A stretch of 64,000 nucleotides of DNA from Absidia repens (Eukaryota > Mucoromycota > Mucoromycetes > Mucorales > Cunninghamellaceae). The number at the start of each line of letters is the position of its first letter. Within the stretch, counting starts at the first letter, position 1. A model generated the notes under the pieces. That model saw only the letters and a program-made list of their open reading frames with translations. It was not told the DNA's origin and ran no database searches. This document shows, in pieces, positions 8,905 to 20,175 of the stretch. The stretch lies in contig MCGE01000001.1 in the NCBI GenBank assembly GCA_002105175.1, positions 2,542,001 to 2,606,000 of the forward strand, written 5' to 3'. Made by a program: the position numbers and the translations under genes.

Positions 8905-11505
8905 TCAACCAAGAAAAGCGACAGATGCCACATAATCCATCAAGTCAAAGTCATCAGAATTGCCATACCTATCCATAGTATACCTTAACTGCTGAGATTC
9001 ATTGTTTTTGTCGACGATCAATGAGCTAATAATAAAGATGCAAAAAGTGAGTGACAGATTAATGACAAGTATGGTAATAGTGAAAGCATGTACGTACCGC
9101 TCGGACCACTGTCTGTTTTCGATATGGTATTGCTTGATTTTGATAATCGGAGCTGTTTTAACCTGGTCCAACAAAGGAAGACTTGGCCAACTAAAAAAAG
9201 TAATGATGATCAATAAAGCTGTGTCAGACGCTATTCCTAATTTTTCATATTTTACCTATTTGGATAATTTTCGTTATCATTGTATATTCTGGCCAGATTG
9301 ACTTATCTCTCATTGATAGAGTAATGTATAAAAAGTAATGCCCTGACCTTCGAGGGGTCTATACCATCCAAAACACTGACCAACTCATTTCACATGCGAC
9401 CTATGATATCAAAGAATAATAAAATAAATTTAGTGCCCGCTTTTTTATTTTCGATTTTCATCATCATCGAGTACAAATTGATTCCCCAACCCTAAGACTA
9501 ACACCAATCCATATACATATATTTACCACAGTAAGCATTGTTTGAGTAATTTGTTGTCTTGTACCAAAAAAATAAATAAATCACCAGTATGGGAGTTCCC
9601 GAAAAAAAAAAAAAAAGAATGGATAAATTTCTATATAATAAAGAGAGAATACCTTTAGTTATGCTGTAGTTCCATTATTCTGGTTTCCGTGGAAATCTTC
9701 TATAGATAAGCAATTTTACCTGGTACCAAATATGTATTTTCATAAGTTGATCGCGTGATCACACCTGCTGAATATTCTACCGTATCAATGGTCTCCACCC
9801 CCCTTTTTTTCATCCCTTACCCAATATGCAAGCTACACCAAATCTAACTAACTAACTGATTGTTCTTCTCGTTCATTTGCCACCAAACTCATATCATGCA
9901 GACACTGGTAGGTTGATATCACCAAAAAACCCAACAAATAAAATGAAGCTAAAAAAACAAAAATTACAATATATAGTAGTTAGCCACATTTTGTCCACTT
10001 TCATTTCCCTTTTTATAATCTTTATAAGTTACCTCCACCTTATGTGTGACATGAAGCATTTCCGTGTAGCTGGGCAGATATCTGAGATGCTGTTTCGCAG
10101 CTAATAGACCAGACCAGAGTCACAATCGCCATCTTTATCCAACCGTTTGTGGAGCCACCCAAGATATTTGCTTATATAATAAATATGAGCCATAAAGGAT
10201 AGCAAACCGATTGCCAAATCAGTATATTGCATCATCAACGCCCTAATGAGATGAAGGCCTTTGATCAGTTGTAGCACAGTTATCCAAACAATAACGGTCT
10301 TTCAAGAAAAAGAAAAAAGAAAGAGAAAATACTTACAGCTAAAAAAAATAGTGCCTTGTAACTCAAACATAGTCATCGTTTCATCTGTGTCATTTTTGTT
10401 TTTTCCCTGCATGATACCATATGAAATCAAAAAAATATGGTTACTTGTCACAAAGAGCATAATCCTTTTTGATTTCTTTTTACCATATCAAGTTTCGGTC
10501 ATAAGATAATCCTTCCCATTCTACATCATAAAGGCGATCCTAGTTGAAAACATATAAAACAAAAAGAATGTCAGGAACATGCTTGTAACTTTACTGACTC
10601 CATATGTATTTAACTTACCATAAATTGCGTACATTGAATAATATCATGCAATTATGAGCAGATGACCAGAGTCTAGTAAAAATGGATCCATTGATGATCG
10701 GATGGTCGCTATTAAAAAATGTTTGAGCATCCATTCAGTATCCATCATTTACTACCCTTATCTATTCTTTTTTTTTTTTTCAATACTTACAAGTTCAAGC
10801 ACAGGTCTTAATCAAATAAGGTATACATGCATAAAAAAATCTAAACGAGCGAAGAAGATCGCCGCCTAAGCCCAAAAAGAACAAGGGTCCTTTTCATTGA
10901 AAGTCTTGGCTAAAAAACGACAAAATTGTAACAAATGGTGATAATGTAATGTGTGCCTTGGGCCACATGATTCTTACCTCGAGTAGTCAAGTCAGTCAGT
11001 CCATCATCTGGTGTTGCGACAGGCTTCAGTTCAATTGACTCGTCGTGCGCCCAGCGAAGAATACCGTCATCGTTCTTCAATATACATTGATGACCGTATA
11101 TCCATTTTCTGCAGGTCACTATGGTTAGCACAAATTAGTTAGTTTAAAGGGAAATAATGATCATATACCCCTCTTATGCAACTTTTATATACCTGTCAGT
11201 TGGATCGCGTTGAATGACGTGCTGATAATATAAACATGCTGTTAGAGATAAACCAAAGTACCCTGTATAAAAGTGATCGTATTAGTGCCATAGAATATCA
11301 ATTGAGAAGTTGTTTTGTAATTTCATTCATTTTGGTTGTTGTAATGACGTAGAGCGTCAGAGAGCTCCCTACGGGATGCAGTCGTACTTACTGAGAATAT
11401 CAAAGGTTCAAAGTCGGTGTATTTCAATACAAGCTTGTCACACAATATATAGTTCTGGAAAAACATAAGGGTAAGGAAATGGAAAGGAAGCGATTGAAGG
11501 GTCAT
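8905..11505 (-). CDS. unidentified multi-exon membrane protein
   Basis: A series of coding-like minus-strand exons with splice sites, from a likely ATG at 11505 (MTLQSLPFHFLTLMFF) to TGA at 8905-8907. Segments in order: TDFEPLIFS; FGLSLTACLYYQHVIQRDPT; KWIYGHQCILKNDDGILRWA; KTFNEKDPCSFWA; INGSIFTRLWSSAHNCMILF; RLYDVEWEGLSYDRNLIW; MMQYTDLAIGLLSFMAHIYY then ISKYLGWLHKRLDKDGD; VEYSAGVITRSTYENTYLVP; SIWPEYTMITKI; PLLDQVKTAPIIKIKQYHIE; and a C terminus ending DFDLMDYVASVAFLG. Hydrophobic segments near the N terminus and middle suggest a multi-pass membrane protein. I do not recognise the family; a wax-synthase-like enzyme is only a vague resemblance. The phase of the first junction is unresolved, so there may be a missed micro-exon or this may be two genes. 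Confidence 0.5.
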
Positions 11506-11970
11506 AAGATAGCAATCAAGTAAAAAACTGGAAAGAGTATAAAAACAAGGAAAATCCAAAAATCCAAAATTTGAAAATCCGCCATTAGAAGATTGCCAGT
11601 GAAGATAGGAAAACCACGTGGGATACGAAAATATGGATTTAGTATAAAAATGATCTGGGTGTATTGTATATATGAAGCATCAAAGGCAAACCTTCTTTTA
11701 TGAAAAAGGAAGAAATCAAATCAAAAAAGACGTTGGATTGGGAGGTGGGAGTGTGGTGCAACAGTGAGAAAAAAGAAAAGAGTGGTAAGTTTTAGGAAAA
11801 TGGTGCCAAAAAAAGTCATTCTCGGTTACATCTAAAAGTATAAATTATTGTCTCCATTTATAAAGCCCATTCTTTTTTTTTTTTTTTTTTCACTTCCCCT
11901 AAAGTTCCTCTCTTTTTTTTTTTTTTGTTCACTTATATTTTTCCATTATTAAAGTACGATTAAAAGAAAC
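11506..11970. promoter_or_regulatory. divergent promoter region
   Basis: 465 bp between divergent starts. It holds an E-box-like CACGTGGGATAC at about 11613-11624 and two long T tracts at about 11872-11890 and 11912-11926 just before the plus-strand gene. No other gene seen. Confidence 0.45.
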
Positions 11971-13958
11971 ATGTATTATGAAGGAGCCAAATCTCAACAG
12001 CTAATGGACTTATCACTAGCATTACCAGTTTCCGACATTGGTTCAGCATCCACCGGTTCCTCATCACAGAGTTTATCTTATTATGTTGATCAAACGAACG
12101 ATTATCATCAACTTATGGACGATCTTTCTATTATTGATGATATCTACAATAGCTATGATCATGAACAATTGAATTTGGCGATTGGTAAGAAACTTGGATA
12201 AAATTCACAGTCAAAGTGATGTAAGGTACAATCATCCTGATTGTACTACCAAACTGGCAAAAAAAAAAAATAACATTATCTTTCTTATTTTTATACCCTA
12301 CGCTTATAAAGATAACCAAGTGGCTTACTCTACGAAAAATGGTGCACTGAAACAACAAATGGTGCAACACCTGATCCAAACTGAATCCCAATTCCTCGAG
12401 GATCTGTATGCATTTCAACTGCATTATGCGACCACAATGCCTCACTATCAATTTCAAAAGAATAAATTGGCGTTCCAGGCCACCGAATGTGACATTTTAT
12501 TCAACCCTATTCTTAGTTTGATTACTTCTCATCAAACTCTGTTAAATGAATTGCGACAAAGGTATATATACATATAAAGACAAAAACCCAACACAGGCAA
12601 GGTTTAGCAGCTTAACCAAACATATTTCCTTGCTCTATAGACTCTCTATTTATGGCCCGACTCAAATCACGAGTGATATTTTCCACCGATTTGTAAGATA
12701 ATATACTATGATCATTGTCCACTTAAAAAATGAGGCTGATATTTTTTTGTCTCCCTTTCTTTTCAATTAGTTTGATCATATGGATCCCTTTTATTCTATT
12801 TTTCTCAATAGCTTCTCAACCATATTGATGACATTGGACCGACTGCATAAAACAAATGCCTTCGTCAAGTTCCTAGAGGTAAGGCAACCGTATTTGGAAG
12901 CCCGCCAATAACTTTTCAGGGGCAAGATTTGTGCTAAATATTTTTTTTTTTTTTTTTTTTTTTTTTGTCAAAGTCGCGCCAACAACCAGATCAACCACTT
13001 CAAGATTTTGGTTATTATATTCGCCTCCCTCTTACTAGAATTTCTATTTATACACAAGCCGTGAATCAATGCTCTCAACTTACCGAACCTTCCCATCCTG
13101 ATTATAACGCTCTTGTCCATATTTCACAACGATATAAAACTCGGCAGCAACACTGGCAATCATTGTACGTAAGCGTCACGCCCTTCGAACAGAAAAATAT
13201 TGCATACTAATATCTTCCTACTATCTCAATTTAGAATAGACAACTGTCTCTCACATTATAGGGTATATGAATGCTTCCGTCTCGTACAAAACTCTCCAGC
13301 AATTGTGACGCCCACACGCCGACTTTTATTACACAGCGAACTCATTCATGTGGATCCAAGCTCACCAACCGACACAACCGACCGACGCTTCTACATTTTG
13401 TATAACGATCTGCTCATCTATTGCAAGCGACAAAAGGACGGTAAACTGGTTTACAAAGGCACAGTCATTCTCGACAAGGCAACCTTGAAGCCGATGGATT
13501 CTAAAGTGGCCAATAAGATTTATGAAAAACATCAAAAATCGATACAGCAAGGAAATGGCGGAAGGAAACTATCTCTTTTTGGCATGAAAAAACAACAACA
13601 ACAACAACAGCAGAATAGCAACAACAGCGGTAATGATACTGTGTCAGCAGGCTCACCTCATCGTCGCACATCCATAAGGACAAGTACTACCAGTAGCAGC
13701 GCCTCCTCCACAGCCTCATCAAATACAGCCGAAGAATTCAATGTCTATGGTTTGGAACTCTACTTTCAGTTTGTCTTGGATAGCAATGTCATGACATATT
13801 CAAATCAACTTAATGGTTATGGTGGTGCAGTGATCAACAATGCCTCCGCTTCTGACTCGATCCGGCGCCATATATTGCGTATGAAGTCCTTGGAGGAACA
13901 GAACCTTTGGACCGAACATTTACAGCATACAATCAAGGCCCTTACTTCAAATAGGTGA
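11971..13958 (+). CDS. DH-PH guanine nucleotide exchange factor for a Rho/Cdc42-type GTPase
   Basis: ATG at 11971 (MYYEGAKSQQLMDLSLALPV), stop TGA at 13956-13958, about six exons. The N terminus is Ser/Asp-rich. A DH domain follows: LKQQMVQHLIQTESQFLEDL, then FDHMDPFYSIFLNSFSTIL, FGYYIRLPLTRISIYTQAV and HPDYNALVHISQRYKTRQQH. It has the family pattern of an early Glu-Thr-E..Y/F segment and an R-LP-R-Y-like segment in the last helix. A PH domain begins near RRLLLHSELIHVDP (DRRFYILYNDLLIYCKR), is interrupted by a Ser/Gln-rich low-complexity insert (polyQ at about 13591-13620), and resumes with FNVYGLELYFQFVL to the closing helix LRMKSLEEQNLWTEHLQHTI. About 570 residues. The target GTPase cannot be read from sequence. 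One intron has a T26 run just before its 3' splice site. Confidence 0.85.
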
Positions 13959-14984
13959 TTCCTCTATCTCTCTCATTGCACACACAAACATATACAAACG
14001 CTTTCTTTATATTTTTATGTATCTATGCCTGGATTATTCCCTTTTACTCACTTTATATAGTATTGTACAGTTACTTCCATTGTTATATCCCTCGCCCCAT
14101 TTTCGCCCATCCAATCCTTAGTTTTCATTCCCTTCTCCCTTCCTCTATTTTATCTAGTTTAGTTACCCGTTCGGATTCGGGTTGTCTTGTATTTTTATTT
14201 TAAAATAAACTATTTATTTGAAACTATATTGACAATAATATTGATGGTGATGCGATAACAATTAGGAATAGGGGTGTTTGAGTATAGATTTAGAAATTTG
14301 ACATGATGATTGTTACATTCTTTATACCTCTATTGAAGAGAGAGAGGCTAAAAACATCTCAAATCTTGATCTAAGATAAAGATCTATGGCTTTGAAATAT
14401 CCATCCATTGCTCCATTGTATCTCTGCCACCACCATTTCCCCATAGCCAACGCTATTTAGACAAACTGTAGTTGGCGTATACTATCCCCACCATTGCTAC
14501 TCTATTTATTGTGAAATACAGAGTGAAAGTACACTGCTATGGCGACTTTTTTTTTTTTTTTTTTTTTTTTACAGACAAAAAGCAATATCGGTTAACTGAC
14601 ATTTCTAGATCAATATCACCCAGGTTATTTTATTATAAAGTATTTATAATAAAAATAAATATATAAAATAAATATTAATTAATTTTAATCATTATTACTA
14701 CCGCAATTTTCAATTCCTATTGAGTGACCAGTATTCAACCCCGACCTAGAATAATTTGCATTAATACTAACACTACCGTTGATACCCTATAGAATCCACT
14801 CAGTGCGAAATGCAGAGGAGACAGACAACAAAATATTCCGTAGGGGGTCCTTTTTTACACAAGCGTATGCCTTTCTTCCTATACATAGATACATACGCAC
14901 ACAGACACACACACAGAGAGAGATTTTATGCTGGTCGTTGGTCGTTGAACGAGACAATAAAAGACATGAAAGAGATTAATGGTA
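13959..14984. other. intergenic region
   Basis: 3' UTR of the GEF gene (TTTTAAAATAAAC near 14198), a T20 run at about 14546-14571, an AT-only stretch near 14640-14690, and a short CACACAGACACACACACAGAGAGAGA tract near 14897-14922. No gene seen. Confidence 0.5.
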
Positions 14985-15330
14985 TAAAGACAAGACATGT
15001 TTAATTCAGATATGTATACAGTGTAAACTATGGCAACTGACACTAACCTAAGTAATAGCACTACTTTAAGATGAAAACTAATCTAATAGAGGTTGGAAAT
15101 CACGAACCCAAAATGAAAGGGTTTCCCCGTGATGTTTGTTTTGCATTTTTGAAAATGCCTCTAATTCAAGTTCTAATACTAATCCTAGATCACCAGTATC
15201 CCAATGAGCCTTGCCATCATATCATTCAGACGTTTATGAAGGAAAAAAAGAGGAAAGAAAGGAAAAGAGAGTGAGAAAAAAAAGTCCAAAAAAAAAAATA
15301 GAAATCTTGTGTGCGGAGCCAGAATCGATT
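14985..15330 (+). repeat. dispersed repeat family, copy C (decayed)
   Basis: Recognised by TTTAATTCAGATATGTATAC then AACTATGGCAACTGACACTA, the CCAAAATGAAAGGGTTTCCC block at about 15108-15128, the A/G-rich tract (15240-15300), and a decayed end TTGTGTGCGGAGCC in place of CACGTGGGCGGG. Shorter and more diverged than the other copies. Confidence 0.6.
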
Positions 15331-15399
15331 TTTTTTCACCATCCTATATTTCTTTTTCAACAGGCACAAAAAGTTAAAGTAACGAGCATTGAGTACAAC

Positions 15400-15459
15400 G
15401 GTCGGGCGCCAAGGAGGTTGCCCACCCTGGTGCGACTTGGCGGAGGCTCTAGTCCGATC
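15400..15459. other. GC-rich hairpin-forming island (candidate structured RNA)
   Basis: A GC-rich 60-nt island in AT-rich surroundings. Outer stem GGTCGG (15400-15405) pairs with CCGATC (15454-15459), one G-U. Middle stem CGCCAAG (15407-15413) pairs perfectly with CTTGGCG (15436-15442). Next TTGC (15418-15421) pairs with GCGA (15432-15435), and CCA (15422-15424) with TGG (15428-15430). A GAGG bulge sits on the 5' side and a second GGAGG on the 3' side. I know no RNA family with this sequence. An open frame also crosses it on the plus strand (RAPRRLPTLVRLGGGSS), so it could be a coding remnant. Confidence 0.4.
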
Positions 15460-15894
15460 CTATCAAACCACACTTCAATAAAAATCTCTGACATTTAATA
15501 AATTGGAAGATTTCTAAAAGCTCCAGCAGAGCGCCCGAGCGTTTATTGATGATAAAATGTAACATGATTATTGCGTCAAAGAATATAGATTGCCAGTATA
15601 TGAACGTATACGGTAGTAACAGGGGTTATTTATGATGACTTATATCATTGAGATCACCAAAAAAAAAAAAAAAAAAAAAAGAGACAGGAAACAAGACAAA
15701 GTAGACAATATACTATTGTGAGAAAATGCTTCAAGTAGAATTGTTTATTGATAATAGACGAAGATAATATATGTAAAAAAGAAGAAAAAATATAAGGACA
15801 ATGATATATAAAAAAGCACTAACTACTAAAATAATAACATGGTGGTGGGAGCAGGGTTGAGGGTAAATCCAAAGTGTTTGAATAGGTAGTGTTT
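15460..15894. other. intergenic region downstream of NFS1
   Basis: An A22 run at about 15659-15680; otherwise AT-rich with nothing recognised. It includes the 3' UTR of NFS1 on the minus strand. Confidence 0.5.
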
Positions 15895-17995
15895 TCAGTG
15901 TTGTGACCATTGGATGCTCTTGATATCGATACCATCTTGGAACTAAGAAGAAGCAATCGTTAGGGCCGAGTAGATATCACTCATTCACTTTTCTTTTTCT
16001 TTTTCCTTACCATTTCCCACAGAGGAGACATTTCACGGAGCTTGTGTACATGTTGACGGACTTTTTGAACCACGAAATCAATTTCTTCTTCAGTGGTGAA
16101 GCGGCCAATACCAAAGCGGATAGAGCTGTGGGCCATTTCATCGTCAGCACCAAGGGCACGCAAAACATAGGAGGGTTCCAAAGAAGCAGAGGTACATGCC
16201 GAGCCAGACGACAAAGCGATATCCTTTAATGCCATCAATAATGATTCACCTTCAACGTAAGCAAATGACAAGTTGACGCATCCTGGGAAGGTCGACTTAT
16301 CATCACCATTTCGTGTTACTTGTTCCACACCTGAAGTGATTCCATCAATCAAACGGTTCGCCAATCGATTAATACGTTCGTGATCATACTAAAGTAATAA
16401 TAATAATAATAATCAGTAAGTTCATCGATACCATGATCATCACCCTTAGCCATCTATGGAAGGAATGGATATAATGCCTCAAAACCCCTGCACAAGAATC
16501 ATTGCAGTGACAAAATCCACCGCTCTTCTGTATATACATTTTTTGTCAATGATTTTGCGTGCATACAAAAAACGGTAAAAAAAAAAACACACGATTCATC
16601 ATGGGCAATCCATTCCAATCCATTTCCTCTGTTCCAATATTTTTATATATACTTACTTCCATTTCTTCAGCAGCAATTCTACAAGCTTCACCAAATCCAA
16701 CGACGATGGGAGTAGGTACGGTTCCGCTACGAATACCACGTTCTTGACCGCCACCGGATTGCACAGCTTCCAAACGGACACGAGGACGACGACGAACATA
16801 GATAGCACCAATACCCTTAGGACCGTACAACTTGTGGCCAGAGATACTCATCAAGTCAATGTTCATAGCGTTCACATCAAGAGGGATTTTACCAACAGCT
16901 TGAGCAGCATCTGTATGGAAAAACACCTTTTTGCTTCGACACAACTTGCCAATTTCTTCGATGGGTTGGATCACACCGATTTCGTTGTTGACAGACATCA
17001 CAGACACAATGGCGGTGTCAGGTCGAATCGCAGCTTCCAGTACCTTCAAGTCCACAAGACCATTGGTTTGCACAGGGAGATACGTCACATCGAATCCTTC
17101 TTCTTGGAGCACACGGCATGAGTCCAATACGCATTTATGTTCCTATATAATAGGAAAAAAACAAAAAACAAAAAAAACAAAAACGGAATGATATTAGTCA
17201 TCCAATCAGTCACGACTTTTTTTATCTTTGTCTATATTTCATCCCTTCCCCATTCTCCTCCTCACTTACCGTTTGGGTTGTGATGATATGCTTCTTCTTA
17301 TTCTTGTAAAACCGAGCAACACCTTTCAGACTCAAATTGTTCGATTCAGTGGCACCAGAAGTGAAGATGATTTCCTTAGGATCAGCGTTGATCAGTTTGG
17401 CCACGTACTATTGATATTAGTAAATAAATAAATAGAGCAAAAGCCTATTAGCTGTGGTTTTTCTTCGTCAGTCCGAGAGTCCCCGCTTCAAATACGTCAA
17501 CTTACCTCACGGGCCTTATCCATAGCCTTTTCACTTTCCCAGCCGTAAGGATGAGTTCGGGAGTGTGGATTACCATAGATCTCGGTCATGTAAGGCAACA
17601 TAGCATCCAACACACGAGGGTCCATGGGACTGGTTGCTTGCATATCCAAATAAATAGGCCGGCCTTGTTCTTTCACAGCTTGCGATTCAAAGCCCAAGGA
17701 GTCTAAAAAATAAATAAATCATGTATAGAAAATTGATGAGACAATGTATCCATTGATCGTTTGATACCAGTATTGCGTAGATAGTCTTTATGTTGTTTGT
17801 TTTGTTTTTACCTGAGCCAGGTGTGATAGTTTCGGGAGCGGGCGTAGCTTGTTGAGCGGTAGAGGATGTTGAGAACTTGGAAACGAATCCAGCTGTCATG
17901 GAAGGTTTGTATGTATTCTTCAAAGAGCCTGCTATTTGTCGACGCAACAATCCATTTTGTTGAGAGATCAGCTTTTGCACTTTATTTCCAAACAT
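15895..17995 (-). CDS. nfs1: cysteine desulfurase NFS1, mitochondrial
   Basis: A PLP enzyme that takes sulfur from cysteine for Fe-S cluster assembly (with Isd11/Acp1/Isu) and tRNA thiolation. ATG at 17993-17995 and stop at 15895-15897. The N terminus [20 protein letters not shown] is basic and Ser/Gln-rich, a typical mitochondrial presequence. The mature start is [20 protein letters not shown], then [20 protein letters not shown] and [20 protein letters not shown]. The PLP region is [20 protein letters not shown] with the Schiff-base Lys in [37 protein letters not shown] follows. The catalytic Cys is in [20 protein letters not shown]. The C terminus ([13 protein letters not shown]) matches the conserved family end. 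About seven exons, roughly 490 residues. All key residues are present. Confidence 0.96.
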
Positions 17996-18839
17996 TATTA
18001 AGGGTGACAAAAAAAAAAAAAAAAATGAAGAGAAAGAAAAAAAAAAATAGAGACGAGTCGGGAAAACAAAAATATAGTGACTGAGCGAGATGCCCCGCTG
18101 TCCAGTAAAAAAAAGTAGCCTAATGATCATTGGCCAATGATAACGGCTCAAATCTTTCCCCATCCCCCTTATGTACCCCATGTCTTCTTCACACAGCCAT
18201 GCCCTGTCCGTACACCCGCGACGCTCGATTTTATAATTTGATATCGATATGGCTCATTCTGAACACTAATTAAAAAACAAATATGGAGTTTCTCCTTCTC
18301 CGTCTACCCTGAATTAGATTATGTAGCTGCTTGCGTTATGAACTATTGAGAAGTCAGGTGCGTAGGTTGTTTCTGGCTTTTAGTTGAATTAATCAAAGGA
18401 CTGTTGCTTCCTTCAATAGTTTACCAATAAGGATGTGTTATAGCACCACTGGTGCATTTGAAATCGATCATATACTATTTTTTTTTTCCTATAAATCTTT
18501 TCCGCTCCCACCACTATATAAAAAGCTCCGCACACCTATCTTTTTTTTTTTTTTTTTTTTTTTTGGGTCCATATGGGGTGGTCTAGGAAGAGCGTAAAGT
18601 AAGGCCTTAATTGTTACAATTCTCAACCGCTCTCCAAGGTATGACTCAAACACTTCCACTTGCATTCCCAATTTCCAAAAAATAAAAAACTACTGGGAAG
18701 AAGGTTGTTGGAGTGTAGATTTTGATGCCCAACACAACTTTTTGCACCTTGGTGAGCGGTACTTTGAGGTTTCCTTTTTTTTTTTTTTAATATACTCGAT
18801 GCAAAATAATAATATATAGATAAATAAATAACGAGCTGG
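17996..18839. promoter_or_regulatory. upstream region of NFS1
   Basis: A-rich leader directly upstream of the NFS1 ATG (about 18008-18050), a T24 run near 18541-18564 and a TATAAAAAG box-like sequence near 18517. No gene seen. Confidence 0.4.
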
Positions 18840-19885
18840 TCATATATATTATGTTCCGTCTAGTAGAGAATATACTGGCAGCACGATCCCGCCTTTTTTA
18901 TATGAATGGTAGAAGAAACAGCGCCACCTTTCATATCAGGGGTCCTAGAACTACTAATCAGTCGGCCGGAGAGGAAAATGGGTTGTACATAGCGGTGGCT
19001 ACCTTCACGACATGGGGATTGACTTAAATTGTATCATTGACCTTCTTTGAATAAGACCACGCTTGGTGTAACATGAACCTAACACTGCCGATCAGACACT
19101 GGAACTCTGGGAGGGGGAGGTATTTGTAATGGATGAGCTAGAAAGCAGGTGTATGGTTGGACACTCACAAAAACAAACACAGCAGCAATATTGCTTACAA
19201 GTAGATATTAGATGGGCTAATGGATGGTTAATAAAAAGGCACACTTTATTGTAGCAATATTAATAGATACTAAAACTAAAACGAGAGGTTCAATCTAACC
19301 ACGGTTCTGATGGAGGTAGCATGATGGAAACTATTGGGAAATATGAAGACTGATCGACACTAATCTAAAGGGTCGATTGCAAAAAGGGATCTAGTACAAG
19401 CCATGACAAAGTCTAACGGTCTATCTTTTATTGAAACACAGCAACAGTCAACGATAATCTAAAATAGCTAGCGATGATACAAAAGAGATCTCTTCTGCAA
19501 GTCATGAAACTATTGATACAGTTTTCATTAAAGCAATTTAGAAGAGGTATATTTTATTGAACAGTATTAATTTAGAGGTAAATACAAACTATTGACAAAC
19601 TAAAACTAAATTACGCCAATGAGGGCTCCAAAAAGCCAACTACAGGTGGACCCAAATCCTGAATCCAAAATGAAAGACTTTCCCCATGCATCTTGTAATC
19701 CATGAACTGAAGGTCCTTCTAAACTAGTCCTGATACTAATCTAAGCTCACCATGACCCTATAGAATTTGCATGATGAAGAAAAAAAAGAAGAAAATGAAA
19801 AGAAAGAGAGAGAGAGAGAGAGAAAGAAGGGAAAAAAAATTGGGAGAGAAAAATAAAAATACACGTGGGCGGATTTTTAAAAAAC
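18840..19885 (+). repeat. dispersed repeat family, copy D
   Basis: One of the two longest copies. The 5' block TATATTATGTTCCGTCTAGT matches copy E (TATTATATGTCCTGTCTAGT at about 41583). It continues with GAGCTAGAAAGCAG and TTGGACACTCAC, the TAATAAAAAGGCACACTTTA block, internal TTATTGAAAC sub-units, the CCAAAATGAAAGACTTTCCC and CATCTTGTAATCCATGAACT blocks, an AG-rich tract with (GA)9, and CACGTGGGCGGATTTTTAAA at about 19861-19880. Noncoding. It ends about 290 bp from the 3' end of the GLI-like gene. Confidence 0.8.
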
Positions 19886-20175
19886 TACCCAGTCATTGTA
19901 TTCAAAAACCATCATAAGCGTATACAAATTATATATGATACATTTGACATCATCGCTGGAAAAAAAAGTCTACGTATTAAAACAGGATATACAAATGGGG
20001 GATAAATTTTTATTTTCTACTAACAATGACACTAAATAATAATACATAAAATAACCAGCTAACAAAAAAAATATAAAGAGAATAAAAATGCGTATATAGA
20101 CTAAAAAAGTAAATGTAAGGAATCAAAATATAATATAACTATGAGAAAATGAAAGAGGCATAAAGCAAAGGTAAA
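19886..20175. other. spacer downstream of the GLI-like gene
   Basis: AT-rich 3' UTR/spacer with nothing recognised. Confidence 0.4.

Noticed and set aside
16744..17191. Plus-strand open frames over NFS1
   Set aside because: Antisense shadows of conserved NFS1 exons; the minus-strand reading has all catalytic motifs.
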